In this document: positions 46,370 to 58,189 of the stretch, one piece after another | Layout: every line of letters starts with the position of its first letter | How positions within the stretch are numbered: the first letter of the stretch is position 1 | NCBI GenBank assembly: GCA_032158295.1 | Contig: CM063258.1 | Span: 16,219,703-16,283,702 of the forward strand | Direction: 5' to 3' | DNA length: 64,000 nucleotides | Source: Pycnopodia helianthoides | Taxonomy: Eukaryota; Echinodermata; Asteroidea; Forcipulatida; Asteriidae | The notes under the pieces: generated by a model | The model's database searches: none | The model's input: the letters and a program-made list of their open reading frames with translations, nothing else | What the model was told of the DNA's origin: nothing | Position numbers and translations under genes: made by a program

Positions 46370-47880
46370 GTAAGTACATTATTGGTTTTATCGTGTAAAA
46401 AATGAGTCCGAAGCTAGACTGGTCAGTGTCTGGCATCCAGAGGGTTACTTAATATTGAGTGTATTTGTGTAGCTTTTAGCTGTGTCCAACCATCCGACTT
46501 TGGCTAATGCTTTGGCTAGGCTTTAACATTCCCAATGGACCCATATAGTCAAAGACATATTACTCAGTCAGGGTCTATCGTTGATGTAGAGCTAGACTAT
46601 ATAGTCTGTATTTGAAAACACAGTTTCTATATTAATTGTTGTTCCCTTCACACGATCGACAGACCAGAGGGACCGGAGCTAGACAACCCAGTGTCTAGTA
46701 CCATGACGTTGTTACGTAATTGTAATCATGAACACGCTTGTAAAATCCATAACCCATATTACTACGTACATACATAGTTTCCCCTATACAATGTACTTTG
46801 AATTATTTTCGACTTATTTAAGTTCAGAGTAACACCAAAACTTAAACAACGGTATAATGTGCCCCCATCCCAGGGGCGAAGAGGAGGTACCATACCAGAA
46901 CTGTTATTATTGGAACAATTATAACAGACGGTCGTTGACTCTGGTTTACAATTGCCCAATTAGATGAGACTGCTTCGAGATGAGTTAATTAATAATTGAT
47001 GTTCGCTTGCTTAAAGGAGAAGGCACAGCAGCTACATAGTCTGTATTGTTTTGTGTCTGGACGCCTCGGGTTAATTTGCCGTTTAACATTTTCGGATTAG
47101 TTTTGAAGTCACTCGAAATTTGAAGTACCCCACTCAGCCCCGTAAAGGTGTGTAGTTAGAACATTGAAATACCCTTTTTAAATAAATGCTAGAGTTGGGG
47201 TTTATTCACCCGTATGTGGAGTTTAATTAATAGATGTTCAATTTGCATACGGATTACTATTTGTGATTTACACATACGCTGGTTTGAGTTAAGTACTGTA
47301 CTTTCCTGAGTCATGTGAAAGGCATCCGCAGGCATATTACTCGGGTGGGATTCGAACCCACGGTTTATTTTCCATTGAGAATGTACAGTTGTTTATTTTC
47401 AAAATGTGATATTTTGTTGGTCAAGCGCCTTTCATTTGGACGGGAAATATTTGGTTGAGGCATGCATGCATTCATAGTTGGTCACCCCCTCCACCAGACG
47501 AAGTGACTGCTCCTTTAAACACTCACCATCATCAATCCGGTCAGTCGCTTCGAATTCAAGAAATCAATTTTCAGTAAAGAACTTATCAATGCATTGTGAT
47601 CGTGAGGCACCGATGCTTCGAACTATCGCAATGCGGAAAAGAAATAGACGGACGAGAGCATAGAGAGAGATATAGAGAGAGAAGAAAAAAACTACCTCAC
47701 ATATCCTCCGTCCCATCAGGGAGATTGCAGCAAGCGCAGAAGAACAAAAACACCCCGCCGATTCGTTACTCTGCAATTATGTCCCAATAAACGGACCTTT
47801 TTGGGACAGATTTGCAACTCCCAGAGTGTGAGTCACTTCATTCTAGTTAACTATGACATGCATGCTAATGTATTGGCATA
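46370..47880 (+). other. Intron, first part
   Basis: Read as the intron between 46369 and 59802. A B-box-like ggattcgaacccacgg on the minus strand at about 47349-47364 is a probable SINE fragment. Open frames at 47478-47790 overlap on both strands in a purine-rich stretch and are not called. Confidence 0.45.
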
Positions 47881-48342
47881 CTGCGCTTTAAGCTGTGGGC
47901 AATCTTCGCGTTTTTAGCCCCCTTCGCATGGGCCCATCGTCGAAACATACAAGCGGTTAATAAAATGCGCGATCGCCAAGTGGTTGGCTCTCCTCGCAGC
48001 CCGTTATATACGCGTACAGTCACTAACCCGGGCCTCAAATCAGCATAGGTATCGTACGAGTGTTTCGCTTTCGCATTGCATTAAATAAGAGGGCGTAGCT
48101 ACAGTTCGACATGATGCAGTAAGCGCGTGCAAAGACAGACAACAACTTGTTCGGCTCACTCTCGCAATACTTGTGTTTCGTCTTGGCGAGCCGGCCCTCG
48201 TTGTGTTTTAGGGGCTCGTCGTCACCAGCAGAGTCTTGCCATCATCAGCGACGGGGTAAATGCGAGTAGTGCCGGCCCGTCTGATTCCATCAGTTGTGGG
48301 AACCGTCTTTAGGATTTAGATGCCGGCTTGTGTTCCGGTCTT
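47881..48342 (+). promoter_or_regulatory. CpG-rich region with a TATA-like motif
   Basis: CG dinucleotides are much denser than in the flanks. A ttatatacgcg motif (48004-48014) could serve as a TATA box. A two-codon uORF-like ATGATGCAGTAA lies near 48111. It immediately precedes the candidate first exon at 48343, so an internal promoter is inferred. Confidence 0.35.
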
Positions 48343-48415
48343 ATGGAGGAATCGGACCTTCTGTGCTTCCTTTTAACCCAGCCGGAATTATACCGAAGAG
48401 GAGCGGACATATTCG
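48343..48415 (+). CDS. Candidate alternative first coding exon, unrecognised
   Basis: ATG 48343 opens 24 codons plus one base ending at donor TTCG|gtgaga (GT 48416-48417), phase 1. The peptide starts MEESDLLCFLLTQPELYRRG and ends ADIF. The codons are GC-balanced and it follows a CpG-rich stretch. Unspliced, the frame continues to TAA at about 48481. Its phase does not fit the phase 2 acceptor at 59802, so an unseen exon or another gene would be needed. No domain recognised. Confidence 0.33.
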
Positions 48416-51306
48416 GTGAGATCGTGGAATATTACTGCCGTAGTGCCTCGGCAGCGAACTGCTCATCAGCTGCCTTGAGTTAAGCTACTTTCCCAGGGTG
48501 AATTTATCTTCATCCCTACCTCTTCTCTCTTGTGATATAAGAAAACTCTGACAAGATGAAAGCGGGAAGAGCAGTCGTGCGTGACCATCGCCGTCCCCAT
48601 CAGTGAGTAACCGAAAATGGACCCCTCCCCTTTCTCCTCCACCCAAGTAACCCCCCACATTGCCCCCCCCCCCGTGAAAAGAGACCACCGATCTACCCCA
48701 GACATTAAAACCTGTCCCAAGCTTATTGTTAACTCTTAGTGTATACTGTCTTGTTTACTTTATTATCCAGTTGACATTAAGATCAACATATGTCACGTTC
48801 AGATGAGATCTGTGTATTTCTTTTCTATTATTTCTGCTCTCCTTAATTTCTAAATGTCAAACCTCAGTTTGAGTTGGCTTATACTGTTGCTTTTATTATC
48901 ACTTTATCTGCTATGCTCTTGTACAATCTTACCGCTTCGTCTGTTTTCAAGAATGCCTGTATATCTATTTATTTTGTTTGTAACAAAAAGATTCTTTAAT
49001 GTCTTTAAACAAAACTGTTAATTCATTAAAAAAATATGTAATTGCCAACAATTTCAGTGCAATGTAGCAAGAAATCTAAACGACGCATCTTTAAAAAATG
49101 CAAAAGTAATCAATCGATTTCATCAGTCGATATAGTTGAGTCACATACAAAATGAAAACCATTCTGCTCTACAATACTAGTCACACGTCCCGCATTCGCA
49201 TCTGATATCGATATTTCATATATTAAAACAGAGACCTGACTATTTTTCGTCTAGCCTCGGTTTGAGTCACATTGATATGAACACATAGGAAACACATAAA
49301 CGGTCTAGACCTTCACAACTGAACACTACACCAATAAGCCGATAATCTAAAAAATAAGTCGACAAAGCGTGTGGTCTGCACACTTTACAGTTTAACTTGG
49401 CCTACATAATTTTATTAAATTATAAGACAATCGAGAAAAGTGGATTTCGCACAGCTGTTTGTGATTTAACTCGATTTAAATGAGTTGATTTCGTGGCAAA
49501 TCGTGGCTTATGTCAATGAATATAAACGTGTTTACTTGGAAATCAAGGAAGGCGCCAGTTCTAAATAATCACCGCCAGGGATTCACCATCAGTCAGTGTT
49601 CCAAAATGCCCTCTTGTAATCAAAGGATTGTTTTTATGTTTTGTTGACCTCAATTCTTAGAATCTATAAGTATTATTACTATTTTTCTTTACAAAGAGAA
49701 GACAAATCTGTCGTGGATTAGTCTTTCCTGTTTTCCAACTGTACGTCTTGGCAGTTTTGTCTCCTTTTATCAACTGCAACTGCCAATAAGTGCAACTAAA
49801 AAAATGATTGCATTTCGCAAAAATGGTCTTACTAAGATTTTGAAAAATTAAACAAGAATAGCGGCCATTTTGATGGAAAAAATACCAAGAAAAGAAAGGT
49901 TTGTTCCGTTTCTTAGATAAGATTAATGTCCTATTCTCTTATTATTAAATATAGCATAAGTTTCTTGGTTTCCTATTAGTTGGAACTGTATTAATTCTTA
50001 TTCTTGGTTTCTAGTTTCATGATTTCTTGGTAGTTTTCTAGATATGCCAGTTGGTTCTTGGTTCTTAGGTTTGCAACAAAGATTGGTTCCGTGGTTTTCT
50101 CATAGAACATGCCTTTTTCGGCAGATGAGTTTCATTGGTTCCCTGTCTTAGTTTCTCGGTTTTTATGTTTTCATCAGTTCTTCATCCAAAGGAATATATA
50201 GCACAAGTTGCTTTCCTCACAACTGTATTTTGTGTTCATTCTTTCCTCGTGTTGGTTAGGCAACATTTTGTGTAAGATTCTGTAGTCACACCTGTGGCTT
50301 TTCAATCTAACCCGCATCCACTTTACTGCGTGTCCCCCGTCACGTAGCCGCGCTGCACTTATCGCCAAACCAATTCAAAATGTTCAGAATTTGCGCCTAA
50401 TGACCGGCCTGTAATAGCAATGTGACGAGCGGCTGCATGAACAGGGGAAGCTCAGCTTGTGCTTCCAACGGGTGATACGTTAGATTTCACTCGCCATGAT
50501 GGCGAGTTCAGACTCGTGGGCGGGGGTAAAAAAAAGAAACGAAGAACAAAACTAACAAAATCCATGCACCTACAAAATTCCACATCGTCATGTTGGAGTC
50601 CTTTGGTGCATGCATAATACGTGCTCGGATTGATCCGACGGTTGCAGGGATTATTATGTAGAACTATTTGCAAAAACAATCATTTCTACCGTGCACGTAC
50701 ATATCCAATTGTTGTTTAACGCGTGTTTGCACTGACGGAATCCACACGATGGATTGATGTAAGCAGATCATTTGGGGTCATTTTGTGTCAGCATACTATA
50801 TTTGCATTTGAGACGCACGTTTTAAACAAATTTATTCCAAAGATGCTGATTTACTTCGTTTGATAATATATCGGCTGTGCTTTCGCCAATTTAACGGCCA
50901 AGTTTAGTCATTTACTCTTTAAATCTACAAAAAAATGTTTACATTGGCGTAAAAGCAAGCCATTTTCACCTTTCTTAAGTCAAACTCTTATACAGAAAAC
51001 TGAGCAGATTTTGAATGATTCTGAAAGTTTATCGACACAAAACGACCGTCAATCATCGTCCTTCATTCTCACATCGATGAGCATCTACCTGAACGAAACA
51101 AATGCCATGATTTGACCGTTAAAGACGAAGATATCCAGGAGAATCTATGTGGGATTGTGATGAATGAGTGTGGCAGTTTGCTGGCGGGAAACTCCTCACT
51201 AACATCTGTTCCTATTTGGATATTCTGAACGTGTCAATATCAGGATCAATAATAGTTGTGTGATTTGGTTTCCCGGCGAGATCTGACAATGAGTGAAGCC
51301 GGGTCC
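48416..51306. other. AT-rich non-coding stretch
   Basis: A C-run at about 48664-48673. Recurrent ttcttggtttc and tagtttcttgg words lie at about 49950-50160. No exon is supported; the frames at 48466-48720 lie over the C-run and are not convincing. Confidence 0.4.
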
Positions 51307-51386
51307 GAATTGGCGGCTACGGCTACGGCTACGGCCCTTAGCAATAGTCGTAGCCGTAGCTGTAGCCGCCAATTGGGATACGGCCT
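51307..51386. mobile_element. GGCTACGG fold-back hairpin element
   Basis: gaattggcggctacggctac is inverted as gtagctgtagccgccaattg around a short loop near 51345. Flanking text ccgaattgg and gatacggcctaatg recurs in degenerate form at 40246-40334. A small dispersed fold-back repeat. Confidence 0.7.
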
Positions 51387-51424
51387 AATGCTCTACGTAT
51401 GAAGCTTTCTAATTAATATTACAA

Positions 51425-51651
51425 AATGACGTCATAAAGGAGGATAGAGAGTCTCGTATGGTTTGTGGTTTTTATACTTTACTGAGTCGGTTGTAATGTG
51501 TGTTTTGATTGGTGGTGATAAGTCATGTGACTTGCAAAATAACGTCACAAAGAAGGATAGAGAGTCTCGTGTGGTTTGTGGTTTTGTAGACTTTACTGAA
51601 TCGGTTGAAATTAGTGTTTTGATTGGTGGTTATAAGTCATGTGACTTGCAC
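51425..51651 (+). repeat. Tandem duplication, about 113-bp unit
   Basis: Two diverged copies start at 51425 and 51538: aatgacgtcataaaggaggatag and aataacgtcacaaagaaggatag. Each continues with gagagtctcgt, ttgattggtggt and aagtcatgtgacttgca. The 107-codon open frame across them reflects the duplication. Confidence 0.88.
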
Positions 51652-53650
51652 TCAGAGGAATTCTGGTCAGTGCACCGTTCTTCGTGTTGTGATTGGATAA
51701 TGAGATACGTCCAGCTTCCTGAAAGATGTGTACAAGTGTTTATTTTTGCAGAATCAGTTTCCATCTTTAACTCAGTCATGTCATGATATATTTAGATTAA
51801 TTCGCCATATAGGGCCTTTTAAAAAAATCTTTTCCTGTCTCATTTAACACGTTTTACTTATTCCAGCTGGAATTCTACCCCAATTTTATAAACCTCTCAA
51901 AATATTGCCACCGACTCCAGTTTTATCTCCGTGAAATAGATGCGATCGGATAGGCTTGAAAATCGTTTCCCAATTGTGCCATTACGATATTTCATACATT
52001 AGTCTAAGTTTAGACGCGTAGCTGTAGGCATATCTGGCGTAACATGGCGACACACAAAAATTCAGCGGGCAAATGGAATAATTATTGATTGCCGTGGTGA
52101 TTTAAAGAGGGAAAATAGGCTAGACCAGGTTTGATGACCGGAATACCAAGTCTGTTCAACTCCAACGACTTGGCAAATACAATTTTATTATCACTATACC
52201 GTTTTCTTTTAATGGAATCAACTTTACTTTCAGTCGGTAGATTGTTAATTTGACATGTTTTCATGTGGAGCGTGCAATCTACAGAATGAGTTTAAACTGT
52301 TCAACAATCTTTGTTGAAGAATTCTAAATTTAGTCACGTGTTCAAGTGGGCAGATTTAATTTGAAATGTTCACATGTTCTTCCCTAATTATTAGAAATGA
52401 TTAGAAATCTAATAAAGCCGAATACTTTCGATATAGTAATTCTTTTTTTTAAAGAATGAAACTCTAGGTTTATATCAGTTTATCCTTTTCTGGGGTGACA
52501 AGTTGGAAAACAGTATAAATGTTTGTTCACTCAGTCGGCCGTTTTGAACTTTGAGTAAATGCCATTCTGATACATTCATTGTGTTCAGTACCTCGTATAA
52601 TTAGCTTCAGCGATCATTATGAGAGCTTATGCAAAAACAGTCTTCCTAGAATCGTTAAATCTCTCTACATCTCTGGGTAATCCAATCATCAAATACAGGT
52701 ATTGATGAATCGAGAACAGTGTAACTGAAGTCTATTATAATAGTTCAAATGCATTTGCAGTTCACTGCCTTGAGCCAACATCTGGCACGGGTTAAATATT
52801 AAAATGAAGCGAGCGCGGTGTTGTACCCACTTTCTGCATAAACAGGTCTAAATTATCCATTTTGTTTATCCTTTTCTAGATAGGTTGATCTGTTCATGGA
52901 TTAATTAAATGAACTTTATAAACAAATCTGCAAATAGTAATCAAGAACGCTGCACTTAAAACATTTTGTGTTAAGCTTTTTGTAGCCGAAATTTAAAAAC
53001 TAATTTGGTTGTGAGTTCCTCACGTACCGCATCAATTAAGATACTTCAACCCAGCTGAACTTGAATAATCAATATTTGTAAATCTAGCCGGGTTTCTAAA
53101 TCTGTTTAATAAAGTGAGTACGTCAGTAAACAGACCTTGGTGTTTCTTGATCCACTGTCACATTATCGAAAATCGTCTTTACTGGACCCTCGAACGCCAG
53201 ATTAGTTGCAACCATTTGTGTAGCTTGAATTACAGATACAGTAAGCGTACATGATGATGTCTAACAACACTTCACACTCAAAACTTTCGGGTCAGTATTG
53301 ACCAGGATTGGGCGCCCTGACCCGTTTCCCCCGTGGACCCGGGATCCGTTTTTTTAATATATTTTTTTAGAGTGAATGTAACTTTTTTTTAGCCTTAAAT
53401 GCCATATTAATCTCTTTCATTCTAAGCAAACACGCTAAGCATTGATTGTTTTTTGAAGACAAGTTACAAGCCAGAATGGTTTACGATTTATATTAGTTAG
53501 GCCTACTTTGACCAATTTTCGTTTAACAGATTTAACAAATCAGTCGTGTGTTATTTTAGTCTAGGGATTCTGGCTTCATGACGCGAAGGGTCATTTCGAT
53601 ACCTTGAAACACTGACCATCGATTAGAATTGCCTCGATGTAAAGAAATGA
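51652..53650. other. AT-rich non-coding stretch
   Basis: A GGGTCA/TGACCC-type fragment at about 53288-53345 (cgggtcagtattgaccagg, ctgacccg). No exon is supported. Confidence 0.4.
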
Positions 53651-54045
53651 TTAAAGGAACATTACAGAATTGGTAAGAAAAAAACTTGTAAAATATACTT
53701 TTTGATCACAGATTTACATAAAACTTACACGGTCTAATGATGATGATAGTAGAAAACATCCCTTGAAATATTTTTCTCTGAAATGCCATATTTGATGAGA
53801 AATGAATAAACTAATTTTCCGATTTGAGTTTATCGCTCAAGTGAGCGTTTTATTCATTTGTTGAATCTATATGATTTCATGCAAATGTGTAATCGGTTTT
53901 TCACTATTTTCTCGTGACCCAGATGGCCGATCAATCTCAAACTTCTACAGGTTTGTCAGTTTATGTATATGGTGGATTACATAAAGTGCTTACACTGCCA
54001 GCAACTGTTTTGTTAGCAAAAACCAATTCTGTAATGTTCCTTTAA
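53651..54045 (+). mobile_element. TTAA-flanked MITE, family A, full copy
   Basis: TTAA at both ends; orientation opposite to 22151-22541. Contains CGCTCAAGTGAGCG near 53835 and ctcaaacttctacaggtttg near 53937. Length 395 bp. Confidence 0.93.
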
Positions 54046-55033
54046 ATAGTCTATGATCAATCCACATGGACCACTAATTATCAGTCACCATATCGATCGA
54101 CAAGTAATAGTCAAGACTATTGAAAGTTGCTGATTACTTTCAGACAATTCTCTGACTATCATTAATATTTATCAGATGTTTTCAGAAATCAAAAATGGCG
54201 CCCAATTAAAGTGGCGGCACTCCGAGTGTCGTCGCTCTTGTGTGATCTTGAACATAATAAGTATTCTTCTCGACACTTGAGGGTGTTTTGATAAATCTGG
54301 CCATCATTTTGAGTTGACCATGGGCTGTGTAGAAGTTAATTATGTTCTCTTAAGGATCTTCTTCTTGTCTATACGTCACCTGACACAGAGACAGGGTTCG
54401 GACATTTTGTAGCTAACGGTCTATTTGGACACTTCAGGCCTGTTCTGAAGAGTCAAACCCCGTCGTTTAAAATTGGTAAAAATGCTGTTGATAAAAACAC
54501 TCCTCTTGATTTTTGAATAAGAATCGGATCCTTGATGTTGTGTGCATTTCGAATTGCGTATATGAGCCTGAAAAGGTAACATTTGTATTTGACTAATCAT
54601 ATTTAACCCTCCCCAAAAAAATAAATAATAAATAAAAAAACAATAAACCAACAATAACAATAAACAAAACGAAAATGTACTATTTTTTATATTTTGTTGA
54701 ATTCTTAAATATAACCACAAATCGCCCGGATTAAACTTAAAGTCAACCTCTATTTTGGAATATATTTCGAGGAAGTTTGATACACGTTGAAACATGTATT
54801 AATTGCATTTATGACAGGTCCTTAAAACATCAGGTGTTTGTTATCGGTTGAAATTAACAGCTTATTGATGTATAATCTAATGTGCAGTCAAACAATGAGA
54901 CAATATGTAAATGTTTCACAATACTAACAATGAATGAAATCTACACCACTTCTAATCAGGAAATAATTCTACAAATAAATGAACGTTGTCATTACGAAAT
55001 TCTAGCCGGCATATGTGATTAAGAATCAGCTAG
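54046..55033. other. AT-rich non-coding DNA
   Basis: A 124-codon minus frame at 54421-54795 is AT-rich and hydrophobic over an A-rich stretch, without splice support. Not called. Confidence 0.4.
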
Positions 55034-55431
55034 TTAAAGGCACTGGACACTATTGGTAATTACTCAAAATAATTGTTAGCATAAAAACTTACTTGGTATT
55101 AACGAGCAATGGAGAGCTGTTGATAGTATAAAACATTGTGAGAAACGGCTCCCTCTGAAGTAACATAGTTTTGAGAAAGAAGTAATTTCTCAGTAAAATA
55201 TTTGAATTGATTTCGAGATCTCACGCGTGAGGTCTCGAAATCAAGCAATCAAGCATCTGAAAGCACAAAACTTCGTGTGACAAGGGTGTTTTTTCTTCCA
55301 TTATTATTTCGCAACTTCGACAACCAATTGAGTTCAAATTTTCACAGGTTTGTTATTTTGTGCATATGTTGAGATACACCAAGTGAGAAGACTGGTCTTT
55401 GACAATTACCAAAGGTGTCCAGGGTCTTTAA
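55034..55431 (+). mobile_element. TTAA-flanked MITE, family C, copy 3
   Basis: TTAA at both ends, AAAGGCACTGGACACTATTGG to GTGTCCAGGGTCTTT. The palindrome is present with one arm changed (gagatctcacgcgtgaggtc). Length 398 bp. Confidence 0.92.
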
Positions 55432-55530
55432 ATAACCGAGAAGTACAAACCCTCAAACAAGGCACGTTGTCAGCACATGCTTCCATAGTTTAATTTAATT
55501 ATGCCATTGTCTTTATCACCTTGTACACAC

Positions 55531-55810
55531 AGGGCCAAATTTCATAGAGCTGCTTAACGGCCGATTTGTGCTTACTGTGCGAATTTCCATTTCATAGCTC
55601 TGCTAACCGTAAGCGAACGAAAAGGCATGCTAATTTTCGAATGCTTATAAGTATGAACATGAATGACGTAACAATGCAAATCCATGGTGAACGCTCAAGC
55701 TGGCCTCCCAATTTTTGTCTTGCTAACCTGTGAAATACGCTTGCGCTTAAGCAATTTTTGTCTGCACGAAAATGTGCTTACTGTTAAACAGCGCTATAAA
55801 ATTGGGCTCT
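55531..55810 (+). mobile_element. GGGCCCAATTT-type fold-back element, complete copy
   Basis: agggccaaatttcatagagc at the left is inverted as gcgctataaaattgggct at the right. The interior holds repeated gcttaac/gcttaagcaa and tgtgcttactgt words. Related pieces are at 37161-37315 and 22008-22095. Confidence 0.75.
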
Positions 55811-57965
55811 GGTCAGCTCGTATGCCATAAGATCGTAAGCTGGACCATACCACACGTCCTAGAGGGGGGTGTCAATCAACATGGGACAGTGGCTTGGTTA
55901 GAAAGGGCAGGAAAAACTCTGCCAGCATCTTTTGTGTACAAAATCGGCCTGTCAATTGTCACTGGATGATGAACAAAATTATAGAAATTGATTAATTAAG
56001 CAAACAAACTTTAATCAGGCAATACCTGGACGTGTAGACAACACACCTAGATAAAGAAACTGTTGAAAACACGCGAAACAAACCATTTTAACATACGGGC
56101 AAACCTGTCGGCATGTGCAGAGAGCATACCGCAGTTACGTTTGTCGCAAAGAGGTGCTTCGTGTGGGGGTTTTAAGCCATTTGCCATTAATTTAAAACAT
56201 GATATTGAAAATCTTTAAACATCATAATTCACCACATAATCCCAATGATATCCAGCGATGGTATGTTAACAACCCTAACAGGATTGCATTCCAACAATGC
56301 AGTAGGTCCTCCATGCCACCATGAGTATGCAGTTAACAATCCACAACATACAATCATAAGAAATTAGAGACGCACACAATAATCCAATTTCAACTCATAA
56401 TCAAATCTCGTCGCTGTCGCGTTTTTTGGAAAACTGGACTAAACCCGAAGCTTATCACGAGATTTACAGCAAGCTGAGCGTACAAATCCAACAGGCCAAG
56501 CCTCGACTAATTGTTGCTACGAGCATTGCTTCCCCAAATCTGGTTAGACATGTGGTTCAACCTTGTTGTCAAATTAGGCCCTCTGAGCGAGGTTGTTGTT
56601 GGTGTGTGTCGACCCGTTGCTTGGGGACGATCGGCGGAGTTTATTTTCTTGTCGTGGTGGGACTACACCTTCCTTTTTAATCTCGCCCATGTCTCGCGTT
56701 TTGTTGCACAATGTAATTTAGAAGAACAGTGGGACCTGAAATTAAATGTTATACTGTCAAGACAAGATGGGAAGTGTGGTGAAAATGATACGCAACATCC
56801 GTGTAAATTAAATGCGATTCTTGGATAGATTCTGGGAATAAATTGGATTCGCCAGTCAGCTCGGCATTCGTATTCAAGTCATAATTACTATTTTGGATTG
56901 ATACGATTTACATCGATATTCGAAAACCGGAATTAAATTTTTAAATGCACAACAATCCAGACATCTACCCATTTCGACAAAATCGGCTAATGCTATGTAA
57001 TGTTTTAAGATGATCTCAAATTTAGTTTCTTTATTTTTTAGACTATTTTCATTTATTGCATATAAGTTTTAAGAATCGATTTCCAAATATCACCACAAAT
57101 CGTCTGGATAAAACGCTAGACAACAAAACCAAGTTGCGATGTATCGTTCACTGTCCTTTCATATTTTCTAGAATACTCAGATATTGCATTTCGTCAGCTG
57201 CGTCATAATATAAATCAGCAATATGAAATGTGAGAATTCTGTATCGATACTTATCGATTCTGTGAATTTTAAGTCTGAGAATCAATTCTCGAATTACCAC
57301 GATAATCGCTCGTCCAGATTCGAGATCCCGCGATATTTTCTTCGATTGCTACTCTTCAGTACGGTTCCCCCTTGAAGGGGCCTCTGATTTGGCTAGTACG
57401 TCATACATCTTGCGAGATTGAAGAACAAGATGACACGGGGAAAAAAGAGAAGGAGTGAGTGAGAAATGTTGTGACCGAGAATTCACAAGACGTGATCATG
57501 GGCCGACAAGACGAATTGTCCCGCAGGCGGCTATGGCATCATGCAGTCCTGTTGCCGGTCGATGTCGGGGAAATCTCAAGCAGAAGCAAGAAAGAAGAGA
57601 GAGGAAAAAAAACAGTTAAATCAAGTTTGGACACGCGCGTCCATAAAGCACCACATGTATCTCCTTCTGATGATGTGAACTGTGTCTATGGTGTTTGGAA
57701 CTAGAAGATTTAAGTCTTACATCGTTTTAATACATGGACCCCAAGGGGATGGGTTGAATTGTTTGGAGACGGTTGTGTCAGACGGGATGAGATTCGTATA
57801 CTGCTTGAAAATACAAGTATATGATTGTACCCTGAGTGTCACTTACACAGATGTCTTGTGTAGACTTTGTATGCAAAGACCTAATGTCTGAAGACAATGT
57901 ATGTCTAGTTTCTTTTCGGATCTATAAGCACGCGTGCACTATCGACATTTGAAGCAATCACTTAC
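55811..57965. other. Non-coding DNA
   Basis: Open frames at 56426-56828 overlap in two frames, which is ambiguous. A donor-like AAGGA|gtgagt follows ATGACACGGGGAAAAAAG near 57432 (eight codons, phase 1). Neither is called. Confidence 0.35.
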
Positions 57966-58189
57966 CAATGTGGCCACTTCAAATTAATTATGTTGATGGG
58001 AATAAATTGTTCAAAGGTTCTGTCTTGAAGCTTGTGTATGAATCTTAAAATCTTAAAAGTGAACCGTTTGTCCTGACCTTTAATGGTTTTAAAACAATCA
58101 TGATCTTTTGGGAATTTTATAAAGTACCGGCCAACACTTTTACACCGACACGTTGAAGGAGTACCTTTAACTGTATGTGCTGTACACAC
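57966..58189 (-). CDS. Possible minus-strand exon, unrecognised
   Basis: On the minus strand an open frame from ATG 58189 runs 74 codons plus two bases and ends at a strong donor, CATTG|gtaagt (GT 57965-57964), phase 2. An alternative entry is the acceptor-like gtgtgtacag near 58185. The peptide includes KSVGRYFIKFPKDHDCFKT and FIHKLQDRTFEQFIPIN; no family is recognised. The sequence near its start, TTAAAGGTACTCC, resembles a TTAA-element end, so transposon origin is also possible. Confidence 0.3.

Noticed and set aside
46233..46436. Minus-strand frame overlapping exon 46033-46369
   Set aside because: Shadow of the plus-strand exon, which has both splice sites.
47345..47368. tRNA B-box-like ggattcgaaccc
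   Set aside because: No A-box or cloverleaf; probably a SINE remnant, not a tRNA gene.
54421..54795. 124-codon minus-strand frame
   Set aside because: Hydrophobic run caused by an A-rich tract; no splice support.
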